This document shows, in pieces, positions 10,701 to 21,745 of a DNA stretch of 64,000 nucleotides. Numbering within the stretch: the stretch's first letter is position 1; every line of letters begins with the position of its first letter. The notes beneath the pieces were generated by a model. That model had not been told where the DNA came from. It saw only the letters and a program-made list of their open reading frames with translations, and did no database searches. Source of the DNA: Diabrotica undecimpunctata (taxonomy: Eukaryota > Arthropoda > Insecta > Coleoptera > Chrysomelidae); assembly GCF_040954645.1 (NCBI RefSeq), contig NC_092803.1:61029984-61093983 (forward strand). Direction: 5' to 3'. The translations under genes were made by a program, and so were the position numbers.

Positions 10701-11827
10701 CAGTGTTCCCAAACTTAAAAAAATAAAATCGGTAGAATTTGTTAAAAAAATCGGTAGATTGTGGTGTAAAATCGGTAGATTTTTCAAAATATACTATTTT
10801 GTTTAAATTTCATAATGTTTTGCAATTCGTTTATTTAAGAAAAAATAAAATATGTTTATTCATCTAAATCTAATAAAATAAAAAAATGAGAACGGAGATA
10901 CTAAACTTAAAACGAGAAGGTTGGCACTGCTGGCACGTTGGCACTTGGCTGGCAGTAACATCCAACAGTAACGAAGTGGGAAATACGAAGTTGTCACATT
11001 TATATTGGGTACATATACTACATAAATATTAAGGTCTGGATTCTACTAAGTAGACGAGAGAAAAAAAAGAGGACTTAAAAAACTTTATGTCATGTTTATT
11101 TTAAACCATATAATATAATCTCAAACTAAATGAAATATTGAAATAGACACCTGCTACTTGTTTCACCTAGGTTTGAATCACTTTCAGAACTTGACGACAT
11201 AACTATTAAATTATTGTTACGCATACAATAAAAAATTACGCTACTAATACAATAACACGACGTTACGAGTTACGACTTCACAAACCTCAACTGACTGAAA
11301 TTTAAATCTTTAAATGAGTCTGTGACTAGGAATCGAATACTTATCCGAGAAACGAAAACTCAAGTATAAAACCTTTTTACAAGGAAATATTATTCAACAA
11401 ACAAACTACCGAGTTTTTATGTGAGGTGCACTCGGAAGCTTAGATTAACTATGCGTTGTTCCGTTCCTAACTTGACAAATTCCCAGAACCAAGCGGTCGG
11501 GATCACAATGGATTTGGATTCATTTATTGCATTATTAGCTTTTATGACATCGTGTACTTTGTAAAGTACCGCTTAGGTATCATTTAAGAATAAATTTTTG
11601 AATGTTTTCACACGTTTTCGTGAATACACAAAAATGCTCAATGCAAATTACACGTATCGGAAGAAAAATTGTTTTGTCTCTTACATATTTCTTCTCAAAT
11701 TTAAGAATAAGTAAAAATTTCTATCTGAATATAAAAATCGGTAGAATTTAAGCCTGTGTCGGTAGATCGGTAGAAATACGTCGAAATCGGTAGATCTACC
11801 GATTTATCGGTAGGTTTGGGAACACTG
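10701..11827. mobile_element. Non-autonomous hAT element, 1127 bp, 8-bp TSD
   Basis: The termini are CAGTGTTCCCAAAC and its complement. They are flanked by the perfect 8-bp direct repeat GAACAGAG at 10693-10700 and 11828-11835. A C-A-G start and an 8-bp TSD are hallmarks of hAT elements. Both ends carry clustered subterminal copies of ATCGGTAGA, the kind of repeat hAT transposases bind: three at the left, about six at the right in both orientations. No transposase frame remains inside. Confidence 0.93.
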
Positions 11828-11862
11828 GAACAGAGTCACAGCACCACAGACTCCACTGCTCC

Positions 11863-11937
11863 TAGGGATGGTGACCTGATCCCGTACCAGTTACTTTGGA
11901 ACAGGTATTTTATTTATACTTGTGGAACTGATCCCTA
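11863..11937 (+). repeat. 75-bp inverted repeat, left copy
   Basis: Begins TAGGGATGGTGACC and ends CTGATCCCTA. It is matched in reverse complement at 16827-16901, about 4.9 kb away. The unit itself starts TAGGGAT and ends ATCCCTA. It could be a solo MITE with a TA target, or one end of a 5-kb element that received the Harbinger dimer. Confidence 0.85.
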
Positions 11938-12298
11938 ACTAAACTAAACTAAACACCAATATAAACGAGTACGCGTACGCGTACATTGTACTCGCTCTGG
12001 GTCCTGATTCTAATTGAGATTTCGACTCAAAACATGTCGAAATTAATATGGCGACGTCGAAATGCGACTTTGCGAACCTTGTGGATTTCAGCTGAACTAA
12101 CCAAACGACGTCACTAGTTTTCGACTTATCGAAATTAATTTCAACCACAAGAAAGTGGTTGAAATTTCATTTCGAGTCGAAATTAATCTGACATGACTGA
12201 TGACTGACTGGACTGGGAGGGGAGAAGTGAACTTAGGTTCAGTTTAAGTAGGCGGTGTTTTGATCCTTGCAAGGAAAACTGAGGCAAAAAGTATCAAT

Positions 12299-12562
12299 AT
12301 GGCTGTGTTTTACGGACATTTGCTAGTTTTGGAGGAATTAGAGAGGTTAGATATCCGACGTTCATAACGGAGGATAAGAAGAATGTTACGGGATACTCAA
12401 AATTCTTTTTCACTAAGTGATGCTCAATTTAGGCAGCAATTCCGGCTTAATAAACAAGCTGCAAATTATTTAATAAGGGTATTAGAACCATATTTGGAAG
12501 AAGGTGTTTATGCCTCTAGGATACCCAAAATGTTTAGGGTTAGTATTACTAAGCTGCAGTAA
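12299..12562 (+). pseudogene. PIF/Harbinger transposase N-terminal fragment (left arm)
   Basis: From ATG 12299 the frame reads ELERLDIRRS, a stop (TAA), RRIRRMLRDTQNSFSLSDAQ, FRQQFRLNKQAANYLIRVLE, then PYLEEGVYASRIPK and a stop at 12560. R-RD-QNPF-L-D-QF-RL-K is the N-terminal signature of HARBI1-like transposases. The DDE nuclease domain is absent, so the unit cannot move by itself. In-frame stop at about codon 23. Confidence 0.8.
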
Positions 12563-12585
12563 ATTTAAAAATATATTAGAATATA

Positions 12586-12611
12586 ACCACTAAGTCAAAT
12601 CTTAGTGGTTA
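12586..12611. repeat. Small hairpin AACCACTAAG / CTTAGTGGTT
   Basis: A 10-bp stem with a 6-nt loop just after the transposase fragment, mirrored at 15312-15337 in the other arm. It may act as a transcription-end hairpin for the element, but that is a guess. Confidence 0.6.
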
Positions 12612-13077
12612 TAACTTAAGGTTCTCCCACATCGCCTTTTTTTTCTTGCCATCTTTTCTTTCAATTCAAAATATAATTGAGAATGGCCAATATTTATGAT
12701 TTAACAACTCAAACAAGAAAAAAAAGACGTTCACGTAACGTACACAAAACCATAGATAAAGAATATATATTACTGAATAGATAGGAAACTGTGTAGGTTA
12801 TTTCTGGACAATGCGCCATCTGGCGGCCTTAGGAAAGCAACATCTTTTTAAAAAATCTTCTCGTAATTCTTCAAATATAAAGATTAATATTGAGGGTTTG
12901 ATTACAAAAATAAAACAAACGTTGGTTCTTTTTCTACTTTATTTTCTTTTTTACGTTTTTATATAAACATTAATTACATGTATTTAAATGTAGTTGGTTA
13001 AACAGTGGCTATTCTGTAGTTTCTATAAATTACAACACAGAAACAGAGAAGGAATAGCATCACATTTCAAGGTGGAC

Positions 13078-13555
13078 TTATATCTCAATCCAACATAGCG
13101 GGCTTCTGGTCCAAAATGAATTGTGCAAGTCTTCTCTGCCAATTTTGTTAATCCAAATATCATAAAGCTAAAAAATAAATAGTTTGTTTTTAATATTTTC
13201 TGTGAAATAATGTTACATAGTATATTTCTAGAGGTGCTTTACAAAAGGACAAATAAACAAAAGTTTTGTAGAAAAAGTTCTTGAAACATTGAAGAATTGC
13301 CACATTTTTAATGGCGATAATTTTAATTCCTAAAAAACTTTTACCCAATTCTATATCGGCAACAATTCTAATACACATCATAACGTGAAAGAAAGAAGTT
13401 TGGGACAACATCGGACATTTTAAGGCAATTATTAAAAAATAAATAAAATCTTATATCAGCATTTTCTACTTACCGCCCTATCTTTTGGAAAAATATGCAT
13501 TTGAGCATCCTTATTGTAATTATTACAACCATTAACGCAACAGTTAAAAACCGTA
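13078..13555 (-). pseudogene. THAP-like zinc finger exons (left arm copy)
   Basis: Mirror copy of the right-arm exons: exon 1 at 13555-13474, donor GTAAGT, exon 2 at 13167-13078. See the right-arm entry for the domain reading. In each unit it runs convergently toward the transposase fragment. Confidence 0.55.
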
Positions 13556-14368
13556 ATTATTTAAATATGATGGCAAAAAAGCAAACAATTATTTAATCGC
13601 AAATAATACAACTCGAAACACGTCGAAACCACAATAAAAATGGCGTACTTGTTTTGTTGGTTGCGGTATTGCGCAGTCACGAAGCTTTGCTATGAATGCT
13701 ACGCCCTCTGGTGTCCTTAGGAAATACAAATTTCAGAGGACTGTCACTCCCATAAGAGATACCCGGGCATGAACAAAACAAACATTCAACAAGCGTAGTG
13801 CAGCCAATAAACAACAGGGCCAACCCAAATTTTCAGCAGTGTCAAAATGATAAAGTAAATATCCCCAGTTTTAACTACAATCGAAATGAATGAGAATCGC
13901 TAGCGATTGCGACCGTCATGGCGTAGTCGCTTTTAAATTTCGACATCGAAATGAAATAGAATCAGGGCCCATTTCGATGTCGAAATTTAAAAGCGACTAC
14001 GCCATGACGGTCGCAATCGCTAGCGATTCTCATTCATTTCGATTGTAGTTAAAACTGGGGATATTTACTTTATCATTTTGACACTGCTGAAAATTTGGGT
14101 TGGCCCTGTTGTTTATTGGCTGCACTACGCTTGTTGAATGTTTGTTTTGTTCATGCCCGGGTATCTCTTATGGGAGTGACAGTCCTCTGAAATTTGTATT
14201 TCCTAAGGACACCAGAGGGCGTAGCATTCATAGCAAAGCTTCGTGACTGCGCAATACCGCAACCAACAAAACAAGTACGCCATTTTTATTGTGGTTTCGA
14301 CGTGTTTCGAGTTGTATTATTTGCGATTAAATAATTGTTTGCTTTTTTGCCATCATATTTAAATAATT

Positions 14369-14845
14369 ACGGTTTTTAACTGTTGCGTTAATGGTTGTAA
14401 TAATTACAATAAGGATGCTCAAATGCATATTTTTCCAAAAGATAGGGCGGTAAGTAGAAAATGCTGATATAAGATTTTATTTATTTTTTAATAATTGCCT
14501 TAAAATGTCCGATGTTGTCCCAAACTTCTTTCTTTCACGTTATGATGTGTATTAGAATTGTTGCCGATATAGAATTGGGTAAAAGTTTTTTAGGAATTAA
14601 AATTATCGCCATTAAAAATGTGGCAATTCTTCAATGTTTCAAGAACTTTTTCTACAAAACTTTTGTTTATTTGTCCTTTTGTAAAGCACCTCTAGAAATA
14701 TACTATGTAACATTATTTCACAGAAAATATTAAAAACAAACTATTTATTTTTTAGCTTTATGATATTTGGATTAACAAAATTGGCAGAGAAGACTTGCAC
14801 AATTCATTTTGGACCAGAAGCCCGCTATGTTGGATTGAGATATAA
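14369..14845 (+). pseudogene. THAP-like zinc finger exons (right arm copy)
   Basis: Exon 1 (about 14369-14449) reads VFNCCVNGCNNYN, then KDAQMHIFPKDRA, and ends at a GTAAGT donor. Exon 2 (14756-14845, acceptor TTTTTTAG) reads LYDIWINKIGREDLHNSF and stops at 14843. Paired Cys, then H-FPKD, then W-I-GR are the opening landmarks of a THAP zinc finger, but the later Cys and His ligands are missing. No ATG precedes exon 1: the codon where one would be expected is ACG. It may be an accessory DNA-binding gene of the Harbinger element or a captured fragment. Confidence 0.55.
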
Positions 14846-15360
14846 GTCCACCTTGAAATGTGATGCTATTCCTTCTCTGTTTCTGTGTTGTAATTTATAG
14901 AAACTACAGAATAGCCACTGTTTAACCAACTACATTTAAATACATGTAATTAATGTTTATATAAAAACGTAAAAAAGAAAATAAAGTAGAAAAAGAACCA
15001 ACGTTTGTTTTATTTTTGTAATCAAACCCTCAATATTAATCTTTATATTTGAAGAATTACGAGAAGATTTTTTAAAAAGATGTTGCTTTCCTAAGGCCGC
15101 CAGATGGCGCATTGTCCAGAAATAACCTACACAGTTTCCTATCTATTCAGTAATATATATTCTTTATCTATGGTTTTGTGTACGTTACGTGAACGTCTTT
15201 TTTTTCTTGTTTGAGTTGTTAAATCATAAATATTGGCCATTCTCAATTATATTTTGAATTGAAAGAAAAGATGGCAAGAAAAAAAAGGCGATGTGGGAGA
15301 ACCTTAAGTTATAACCACTAAGATTTGACTTAGTGGTTATATTCTAATATATTTTTAAAT

Positions 15361-15624
15361 TTACTGCAGCTTAGTAATACTAACCCTAAACATTTTGGGT
15401 ATCCTAGAGGCATAAACACCTTCTTCCAAATATGGTTCTAATACCCTTATTAAATAATTTGCAGCTTGTTTATTAAGCCGGAATTGCTGCCTAAATTGAG
15501 CATCACTTAGTGAAAAAGAATTTTGAGTATCCCGTAACATTCTTCTTATCCTCCGTTATGAACGTCGGATATCTAACCTCTCTAATTCCTCCAAAACTAG
15601 CAAATGTCCGTAAAACACAGCCAT
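15361..15624 (-). pseudogene. PIF/Harbinger transposase N-terminal fragment (right arm)
   Basis: Exact mirror of 12299-12562 with the same in-frame stop and the same truncation. Because both copies share the stop, it predates the duplication of the arm. Confidence 0.8.
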
Positions 15625-15945
15625 ATTGATACTTTTTGCCTCAGTTTTCCTTGCAAGGATCAAAACACCGCCTACTTAAACTGAACCTAAGTTCACTTCT
15701 CCCCTCCCAGTCCAGTCAGTCATCAGTCATGTCAGATTAATTTCGACTCGAAATGAAATTTCAACCACTTTCTTGTGGTTGAAATTAATTTCGATAAGTC
15801 GAAAACTAGTGACGTCGTTTGGTTAGTTCAGCTGAAATCCACAAGGTTCGCAAAGTCGCATTTCGACGTCGCCATATTAATTTCGACATGTTTTGAGTCG
15901 AAATCTCAATTAGAATCAGGACCATGAAATAGAATCAGGGCCCTG

Positions 15946-16328
15946 GCTGGACTTGGACTTTGGACGGGATCGGTATCAATATCAATACCTGATCAATACT
16001 TATACCTATTCGATATCTATTTAACCGACTCAGCTGTACGGGTGGACGATAAAATAGTACTCGAACTCGGACGCGTACCTACATTTACGAATGTACTCAT
16101 ACTCATACTTGGATGTTGGAAGTGATGCAGGACTTGGATTTGATCGATATGGATAATAGATTTATGTATTTAAAATAACTTATTAATCATTTTTGTAGGT
16201 GTATGCATCCGGATGAAGTTTAAATTTATCTTAGCTGAATGTAATATGATAGACGGCATTTACCAAATAAATATTCTAAATTGAATTGTATAAAGATCGT
16301 TTTATGGCAAATTTGAACAAAAAGACTA

Positions 16329-16330
<2 letters not shown>
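15946..16330. other. Unassigned sequence inside the 75-bp inverted repeats
   Basis: Contains repeated ATATCAATACCTGATC-like and ACTCATACTC phrases but no coding frame. It is possibly internal sequence of the enclosing element. Confidence 0.4.

Positions 16331-16416
<86 letters not shown>
16331..16416. repeat. (TA)n microsatellite, ~86 bp
   Basis: Uninterrupted TA dinucleotides. Apparent Tyr-Ile open frames here are artefacts of the repeat. Confidence 0.97.
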
Positions 16417-16419
<3 letters not shown>

Positions 16420-16826
16420 TTAATGCAACACGAATAATTTTCCAGTTATTCCCACAAAATCATGGGAATGCTACAAACAAGTTGACGTTGCCAAATTCAT
16501 TCATCCATATCTATAAAACCACCGTTGTCAAAAATTATCATTAAATATATAAAATTTTATTTGCAAATATTTATTTTTACGTGTTCATGTAGTACTTCTA
16601 AAATTTATTATAATCATATTAGGAGTTTTCATTTGTTGTTATTCATAAGCTTGTCGATCAGTGGACTATTCGACAAATATACATAAAAAATAAATAACAA
16701 TTTAATTGTTTCATTGCATTTGTCCTTATTTTTCTCGTGCATACTTACAATTGTGCACTCGTGCATACGCTTATAAAGCTTTAGAGAAATACCAACAGAT
16801 GGCAATTGGAGTGAAGTAGACAAGAC

Positions 16827-16901
16827 TAGGGATCAGTTCCACAAGTATAAATAAAATACCTGTTCCAAAGTAACTGGTACGGGATCAGGTCACCATCCCT
16901 A
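16827..16901 (-). repeat. 75-bp inverted repeat, right copy
   Basis: Reverse complement of 11863-11937 over its full length. It lies 230 bp upstream of the Protein C10 start, so it could affect that promoter. Confidence 0.85.
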
Positions 16902-17128
16902 ACACACAGTTATTGTTATTATTTTTTATTTCATTTTCATTATTTTGTTCTTTTGGTATATGCGTATATACTGTGCTGATTACACATTTATCCCCATACA
17001 CTCAAAATGTTATGTTAGTTATTTACTAAAAATATAAACTAACTTGCAATACAGTTTATGAACAAAATCAATATCTATTTACCGTTTATTAAATGTAAAT
17101 ATTTTGTAAATAACCTCGGATTCTTAAA

Positions 17129-17509
17129 ATGTCTAAATGTGAAACAATACCATCATTAACAGTAGATATCGCTAAAGATATTTTAAACAAAACTCTAGAA
17201 GAATTGCAAGTTCCAGAAAATGTACAAAAATTGGAGGAGGCTAGAGACAATGTTGGCAATGAAATGTTAAAAATGATGCAGTTCTTATTTCCCATTGTAA
17301 TGCAGATTCAGATGGAAATAATAAAACAGTTTGGATATCCAGATGGAAGAGAAGGTATCATCAAATTTTCTCAAATGTTGAGGGCTCTAGAACGGGAAGA
17401 TTCAGAAATAGCCAGGTTGAATGGTTTAGTTAAGTCATATTATCTTCCTCCAGTGACTGTTCACACAACCAATGAATCACCAGCTGAAGAAAGAGTTAGC
17501 AGTAGTTAG
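17129..17509 (+). CDS. Protein C10 (C12orf57 / GRCC10 family)
   Basis: A complete 126-residue protein, the same length as human C10. Key blocks are PENVQKLEEARDNVGNEMLK, then MMQFLFPIVMQIQMEIIKQF, then GYPDGREGIIKFSQM and LPPVTVH. Human C10 has PENAVRMDEARDN, KMLQFVLPVATQIQQEVIKA, YGF--DGEGVLKFARLV and LPPMTL at the same positions. It is a small, mostly helical, conserved animal protein of poorly understood role; loss of human C12orf57 causes a brain malformation syndrome. The ATG has a good context (AAAATGT) and the TAG is at 17507. It is intact in a single exon with no poly-A tract or TSD that would suggest a retrocopy. AT-rich 3' sequence with AATAAA-like signals follows. Confidence 0.93.
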   Translation: MSKCETIPSLTVDIAKDILNKTLEELQVPENVQKLEEARDNVGNEMLKMMQFLFPIVMQIQMEIIKQFGYPDGREGIIKFSQMLRALEREDSEIARLNGLVKSYYLPPVTVHTTNESPAEERVSSS

Positions 17510-17747
17510 ATAGGGTGTAGACAATTTTATTTATACAATTTTATATATTATAAAACAATTATATTTGGCAGTATGTAAAGAAAATTCCATACTTTTCTGT
17601 TTATGCACCCTACCTTTGCTAACTATTATGTGCATTCATTGCTATTATTTACTACCTTAAAAAAGGCAGTAATTTAGTGGAATAATCATTTTGTGTAATA
17701 TATATGTGTGTGTGTTGAGTAAAGGCCTTATTACCAATACCATACCA

Positions 17748-17896
17748 AGATGAAAATTTCTCTTTTTTTATTTAATGGAACAATTCCTGAGCCCATCTGT
17801 ATAAAAACCTGCTACTCTGATGAAGATAAAAATTTTTCTTTTTTATTTAATTGAACAATTCCTGAGCCCGCCTGTATCCAAATCTGCTACTGTGTA
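17748..17896. repeat. Tandem duplication, two ~75-bp copies
   Basis: AGAT-AAAATTT-CTTTTTTTATTTAAT, GAACAATTCCTGAGCCC and TGCTACTCTG-type phrases occur twice, end to end, with about 10 mismatches. This is downstream of Protein C10, probably in its 3' UTR or just beyond. Confidence 0.8.
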
Positions 17897-17899
17897 AGT

Positions 17900-18925
17900 T
17901 ATCTCTGTCCACTATATTACTGACTGGGTGGTGTGTTGTTTACCTTTACATTGTATTTGTATTTGTTTCTTAAAATTCTGTCAGATAAGTGCTAAAGTTT
18001 AAATACAACTTTCAGTTCATTGTAAAAATAATAAATTTTTATTGATTTTATGTAAGTAGAATAGATCAAAGTAAATATATTTCTATTGATATAAATGCAG
18101 AAATTACTGGTATTCAAGAAAATTGCTACTGATTTGTCCTTTATATCTAATAAGCAAACATGTCATTATATAGATTCTGACAACTATCAGTTTTGAAGAA
18201 TAAACATTCTAAAATATATTGGGCCCAATTGAACTAAAAATATTTTGAGTTGTGCAAGTTTTGTGGAACAACAATGCAGCAAAGGGATAACAAAGCTGCA
18301 AAAATACAGTCTTGGTTGTGTAGAAATCATGGATGCAAGAAGATTGTATCAAACTGCAAATGTAGAAGTAATGCTAGATCTTCTCCCTCTACATATATAC
18401 ATGAAGTAAGATCACTCTACAAAGTGCCTTTATGCTAACAACAGCTCAGCATCTAAAATCCACCGACCTCATCTGACATCTAGGAATTTTAATGGTTGGA
18501 ACAATGAGTTGGTTGGATCCTGTTTTGCAGACATATCTGCAAAAGAAGATTTCGAACTGCTATTTTAAATCATCATAAACAAGTGTGAGTTAACACAAAA
18601 ATAAATCACTAAAATCACAAGATGCCCACAAATGTTATACAGAGTTGGGTGAAGGAATAGGGGTTACTGAATGTAACACTGGACAGTCAATAGCTTCCAA
18701 AAGTACTAATACAAGCAGAATTTTTAGTTTAATAATATCTTTTTGTACCCAAGCATGCTCGAAAAAATGCCACAATTTGGCCAATACATTTATTACTTTT
18801 GATAGCAATTTTTTTAATTTTAATGTTTTTTTTTAAACAAAAATATCAATTACATTGATATATACCAATCCAAGAGAGGATATGAAACTGGGGATAATAT
18901 GCTGAAATTAGCAACATCATTAGGT
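17900..18925. other. No clear gene
   Basis: AT-rich sequence. The only suggestive frame is the Cys-rich fragment at 18250-18438. Confidence 0.5.
18250..18438 (+). pseudogene. Cys-rich fragment, possibly Merlin/ISXO2-type transposase
   Basis: The frame reads CKFCGTTMQQRDNKAAKI, then SWLCRNHGCKKIVS. A CxxC, a Trp-x-Cys-Arg block and a second Cys resemble the N-terminal zinc ribbon of Merlin (IS1016/ISXO2-like) transposases. There is no proper ATG and no DDE domain follows. Low certainty. Confidence 0.25.
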
Positions 18926-18929
18926 ATGA

Positions 18930-19270
18930 CAATTTTTAATATATTCTTTTTCTAATTACATTTCTCCATAAGTTTCTATCTTGGGCCATTTCAATATTAA
19001 ACCCCTTTACCGACATGTCCTGCGTGAGCATCTCCCACATTAAGATCTCTCGTCTTCCTCTACTACTCTTCCCAAGATTTTACAGATAAGCAATTCTTCC
19101 TATTGTGTAATTAACATCTCGTCGTTGGACATACTGACCATCTTAACATATGCTTACTCATTTTGTCATCAATTGGTGCATGCCACCCCTAAATTTGCCT
19201 TATATACTCATTTTTAATTTTATCCTTTTTTGTCACTCCACTCATGCATCTATCATATCATACTCACTTC
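18930..19270 (-). mobile_element. LINE C-terminal fragment
   Basis: The minus strand reads a degenerate CGVTKKDKIKNEYIR, then later GRVVEEDERS and FNIEMAQDR-like pieces, the usual order of the LINE post-RT domain. Several stops and frame changes. Confidence 0.55.
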
Positions 19271-19289
19271 GTGAGCTAATAGTAGTTTG

Positions 19290-20290
19290 GGATGCCGAAG
19301 AAATTCCCTAAGAATGGAACTATTAACTAACATACTAATTAAAAAACGATTAGAAATATATGAGGAGAAAAATCTAGGTGAATACCAGGGAGGATTTCGC
19401 AAGTGAAGATCAGCAACTGATCAATTTTTTATACTAAAACAAATCTTGATCAATTGATATGAATACAACATTGTAGCACAAGTACTTTTCATTGATTATT
19501 GATTACAAAGCCGCCTACGATACAATAGACAGAAACAAATTAATAGAATCGCTAAAAGAATTCCAAGTGCCAGAAAAAATAGTAAGATTGGTAAAAATGA
19601 CAATTACTAAAACCATTTGTGCTGTGAAATGCAACGGTACAGTCTCAGAAGAATGAGTGAAAAAAGGTGTTCGCCAAGGAGACGCCTTGTATACCTTGCT
19701 ATATAAAGAGCACCAATGCTTAGCGGACGCTGATGATGTGGCTCTCATAGCAAGAAATGGAAAACAACTGGCAAGTACAGCAAAAAGACTGATTGGGAAA
19801 AGCTCTAAAATGGGACTGAAGGTTAATATTAATAAATCCAAGAACATGGAAACCTCTAGCAAAAAAGGAATAAACACCATGGACTCCTTTAAATTAGAGG
19901 TGGAGGATGGATCAGTTGTAGATTTCGAGAAGGTGGATGAATATAGTACTTAGGAACCCTTATTGATCAGACATGTAAGTAAGAAACTGAAATCAACCTG
20001 AGACTAACCAAGAGCAACAGATGTGCTGGGGTCATGAACAAAATAATTAAGGCCAAAGATATAAAATATGTCGTAATACAAAAATAAGAGTACAAATATA
20101 TATACAAATAAGTATACAAAACTATAATTAGACTTACAATGCTATACTCGGACGAGACATGGACTATGGACAAAACCATACAAAACAGATTGGAAGAATG
20201 GGAAAGAAAGATACTTCGCAGAATGTTTGGTGGAAAAGTAATAGAAGGAAAACGAAGAAGACGAACTAATGCAGAAGTGTATCAATTGTA
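19290..20290 (+). mobile_element. LINE RT-to-C-terminus fragment
   Basis: In order: LLTNILIKKRLEIYEE, LGEYQGGFRK, LFID-AY (damaged), VKKGVRQGDA, DADDVALIARNGKQLAST, LGTLID, and WERKILRRMFGGKV. This is the RT palm with the A-D-D box and the post-RT region, with internal deletions and stops. It abuts a minus-strand LINE at about 20290. Confidence 0.75.
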
Positions 20291-21745
20291 TGCTAAATCT
20301 TCTTTAAGTGCCGTCTCCCGATCGGAGGTTGGATATCATCATCACTATCTTTACTATATCTACTGCTGCTCTGAAGAACTCTATAGAACTACATTTAAAC
20401 CAGTCCCTTAAATTCTTCAACCATGACACTCTCCTTCTTCCTATACTCCTTCCTCCTCGTATCTTTCCCTGTATTATCAGCCTTAGCAGTTCATATCGCT
20501 ATCCCCTCATTACGTGTCCCAGATATTGTAACTTTTTTATTTTTATTGTGTTTATTATTTCGCATTCTTTGCCCATTTCTCGCAATACTTCCGTGTTTCT
20601 TCTGTGTCCATGCTATTCTAAGCATCCTCCTGTAACACCACATTTCAAAGGACTGTAACTTATTTATGTGTTCTTGCTTTAATGTCCAGCTTTCAAATCC
20701 ATGTTGCAGTATCGAAAACACGTAGCATCTCAGTGCTCTTACTCTGAGTTCTAATCTAAGGTATTTGTTGCAGAGAATTGTTTTCATTTTTACAAACGCA
20801 TTTCTTGCTATATCTATCCTGGCTCTTATTTCGGTTGTTTGATCATTATTGTCTGAAATCCAGGTTCCTAGATATTTGTATTTATCAACCCTTTCTATCG
20901 GTACATTTCCCAAATGTATGTTTGTTGGTATATTTGTGTTTTTTTGTTATTACATGTATTTGGTCTTTTTTATATTCATTTTTAGTCCATATTTTTCACA
21001 GAAACTGTTTTGTTTAGCAATAATTGGAGTTGTTCAGCAGAGCTTGCCATAATCACGGTGTCATCTGCATATCTTATGTTGTTGATAGATCTTCCGTTAA
21101 TCATTATTCCTTCACTTTGAGATAGTAATGCTTCTTCAAAAATGGCTTCACTATATACATTAAATAGTAATGAGGACATAATACATCCCTGCCTAACTCC
21201 TCTCCTGATTTCAATTTCTGGACTGGGTTCCTTATCGATTTGTGCTCTTTAATTCCAGTAGAGGTTTGTTATTATTCATAAGTCCCTATGGTCTATGTTT
21301 TTTGTCTTTAGAATTTGGACTAATTTTTCATGTCTTACTTTGTCAAATGCTTTTTCAAAATCAAAGTAACAAACATGCACATCAACATTCATATCCATGC
21401 ATCTTTGAGCTAACACATTAAAAGCAAATAACGCTTCTCTGGTTCCTAGTCCGTTTCTTAACCCAAACTGACTATCATCTATTCCTTCTTCCAGTTTTTT
21501 ATTTATACGACCATGTATTATTTTCAGGAATAATTTGAGCATGTGACTTATTAGTGATATTGTTCTGTATTCACTGCAATATTTAGTGTTTGTATTTTTA
21601 GGGATAGCACAAAAGATGGTGAGTAACCATTGTTGCGGTATGTGTCCTGCTTTGTATACTGAGTTAAATAAGTCTACTATAATGTATAAGGTTTCATCAT
21701 TTATGCATTTTGCTAAATCTACAATATCAACAATATCAAATGTGG
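20291..21745 (-). mobile_element. LINE RT fragment on the minus strand
   Basis: The minus strand reads PQQWLLTIFCAIPKNTNTKY, EYRTISLISHMLKLFLKIIH, then FGLRNGLGTREALFAFNVLA, FDFEKAFDKVRHEKLVQIL, then SLLFNVYSEAIFEEALL, NIRYADDTVIMASSAEQL, and YKYLGTWISDNNDQTTEIRA. That is the RT fingers and palm with an intact YADD box. It ends with a GRRRRSWL / ELFRAAV-like tail near 20400. Frameshifts lie at about 21280 and 20980. Related by its tail to 56640-56935. Confidence 0.87.

Larger units (their letters stand above)
12000..15942. mobile_element. Palindromic PIF/Harbinger dimer with 1953-bp arms, TSD CTG
   Basis: The arms 12000-13952 and 13971-15923 are inverted copies. Base pairing sums to 27923 at both ends, so there is no net indel, and every stretch I compared matched. 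The 18-nt centre ends in GGGCCC. Unit ends are GGTCCTGATTC at the outside and GAATCAGGGCC at the centre. A 19-bp copy of the central end (ATGAAATAGAATCAGGGCC) is repeated at 15924-15942. The whole composite is flanked by CTG at 11997-11999 and 15943-15945, a 3-bp CWG target typical of PIF/Harbinger. Each arm carries a broken transposase N-terminus and convergent THAP-like exons. Confidence 0.9.

Noticed and set aside
13190..14733. Identical 73-residue frames on opposite strands (13190-13411 minus, 14512-14733 plus)
   Set aside because: They are one sequence seen twice because of the palindrome, and lie in the intron between the THAP-like exons. No family features.
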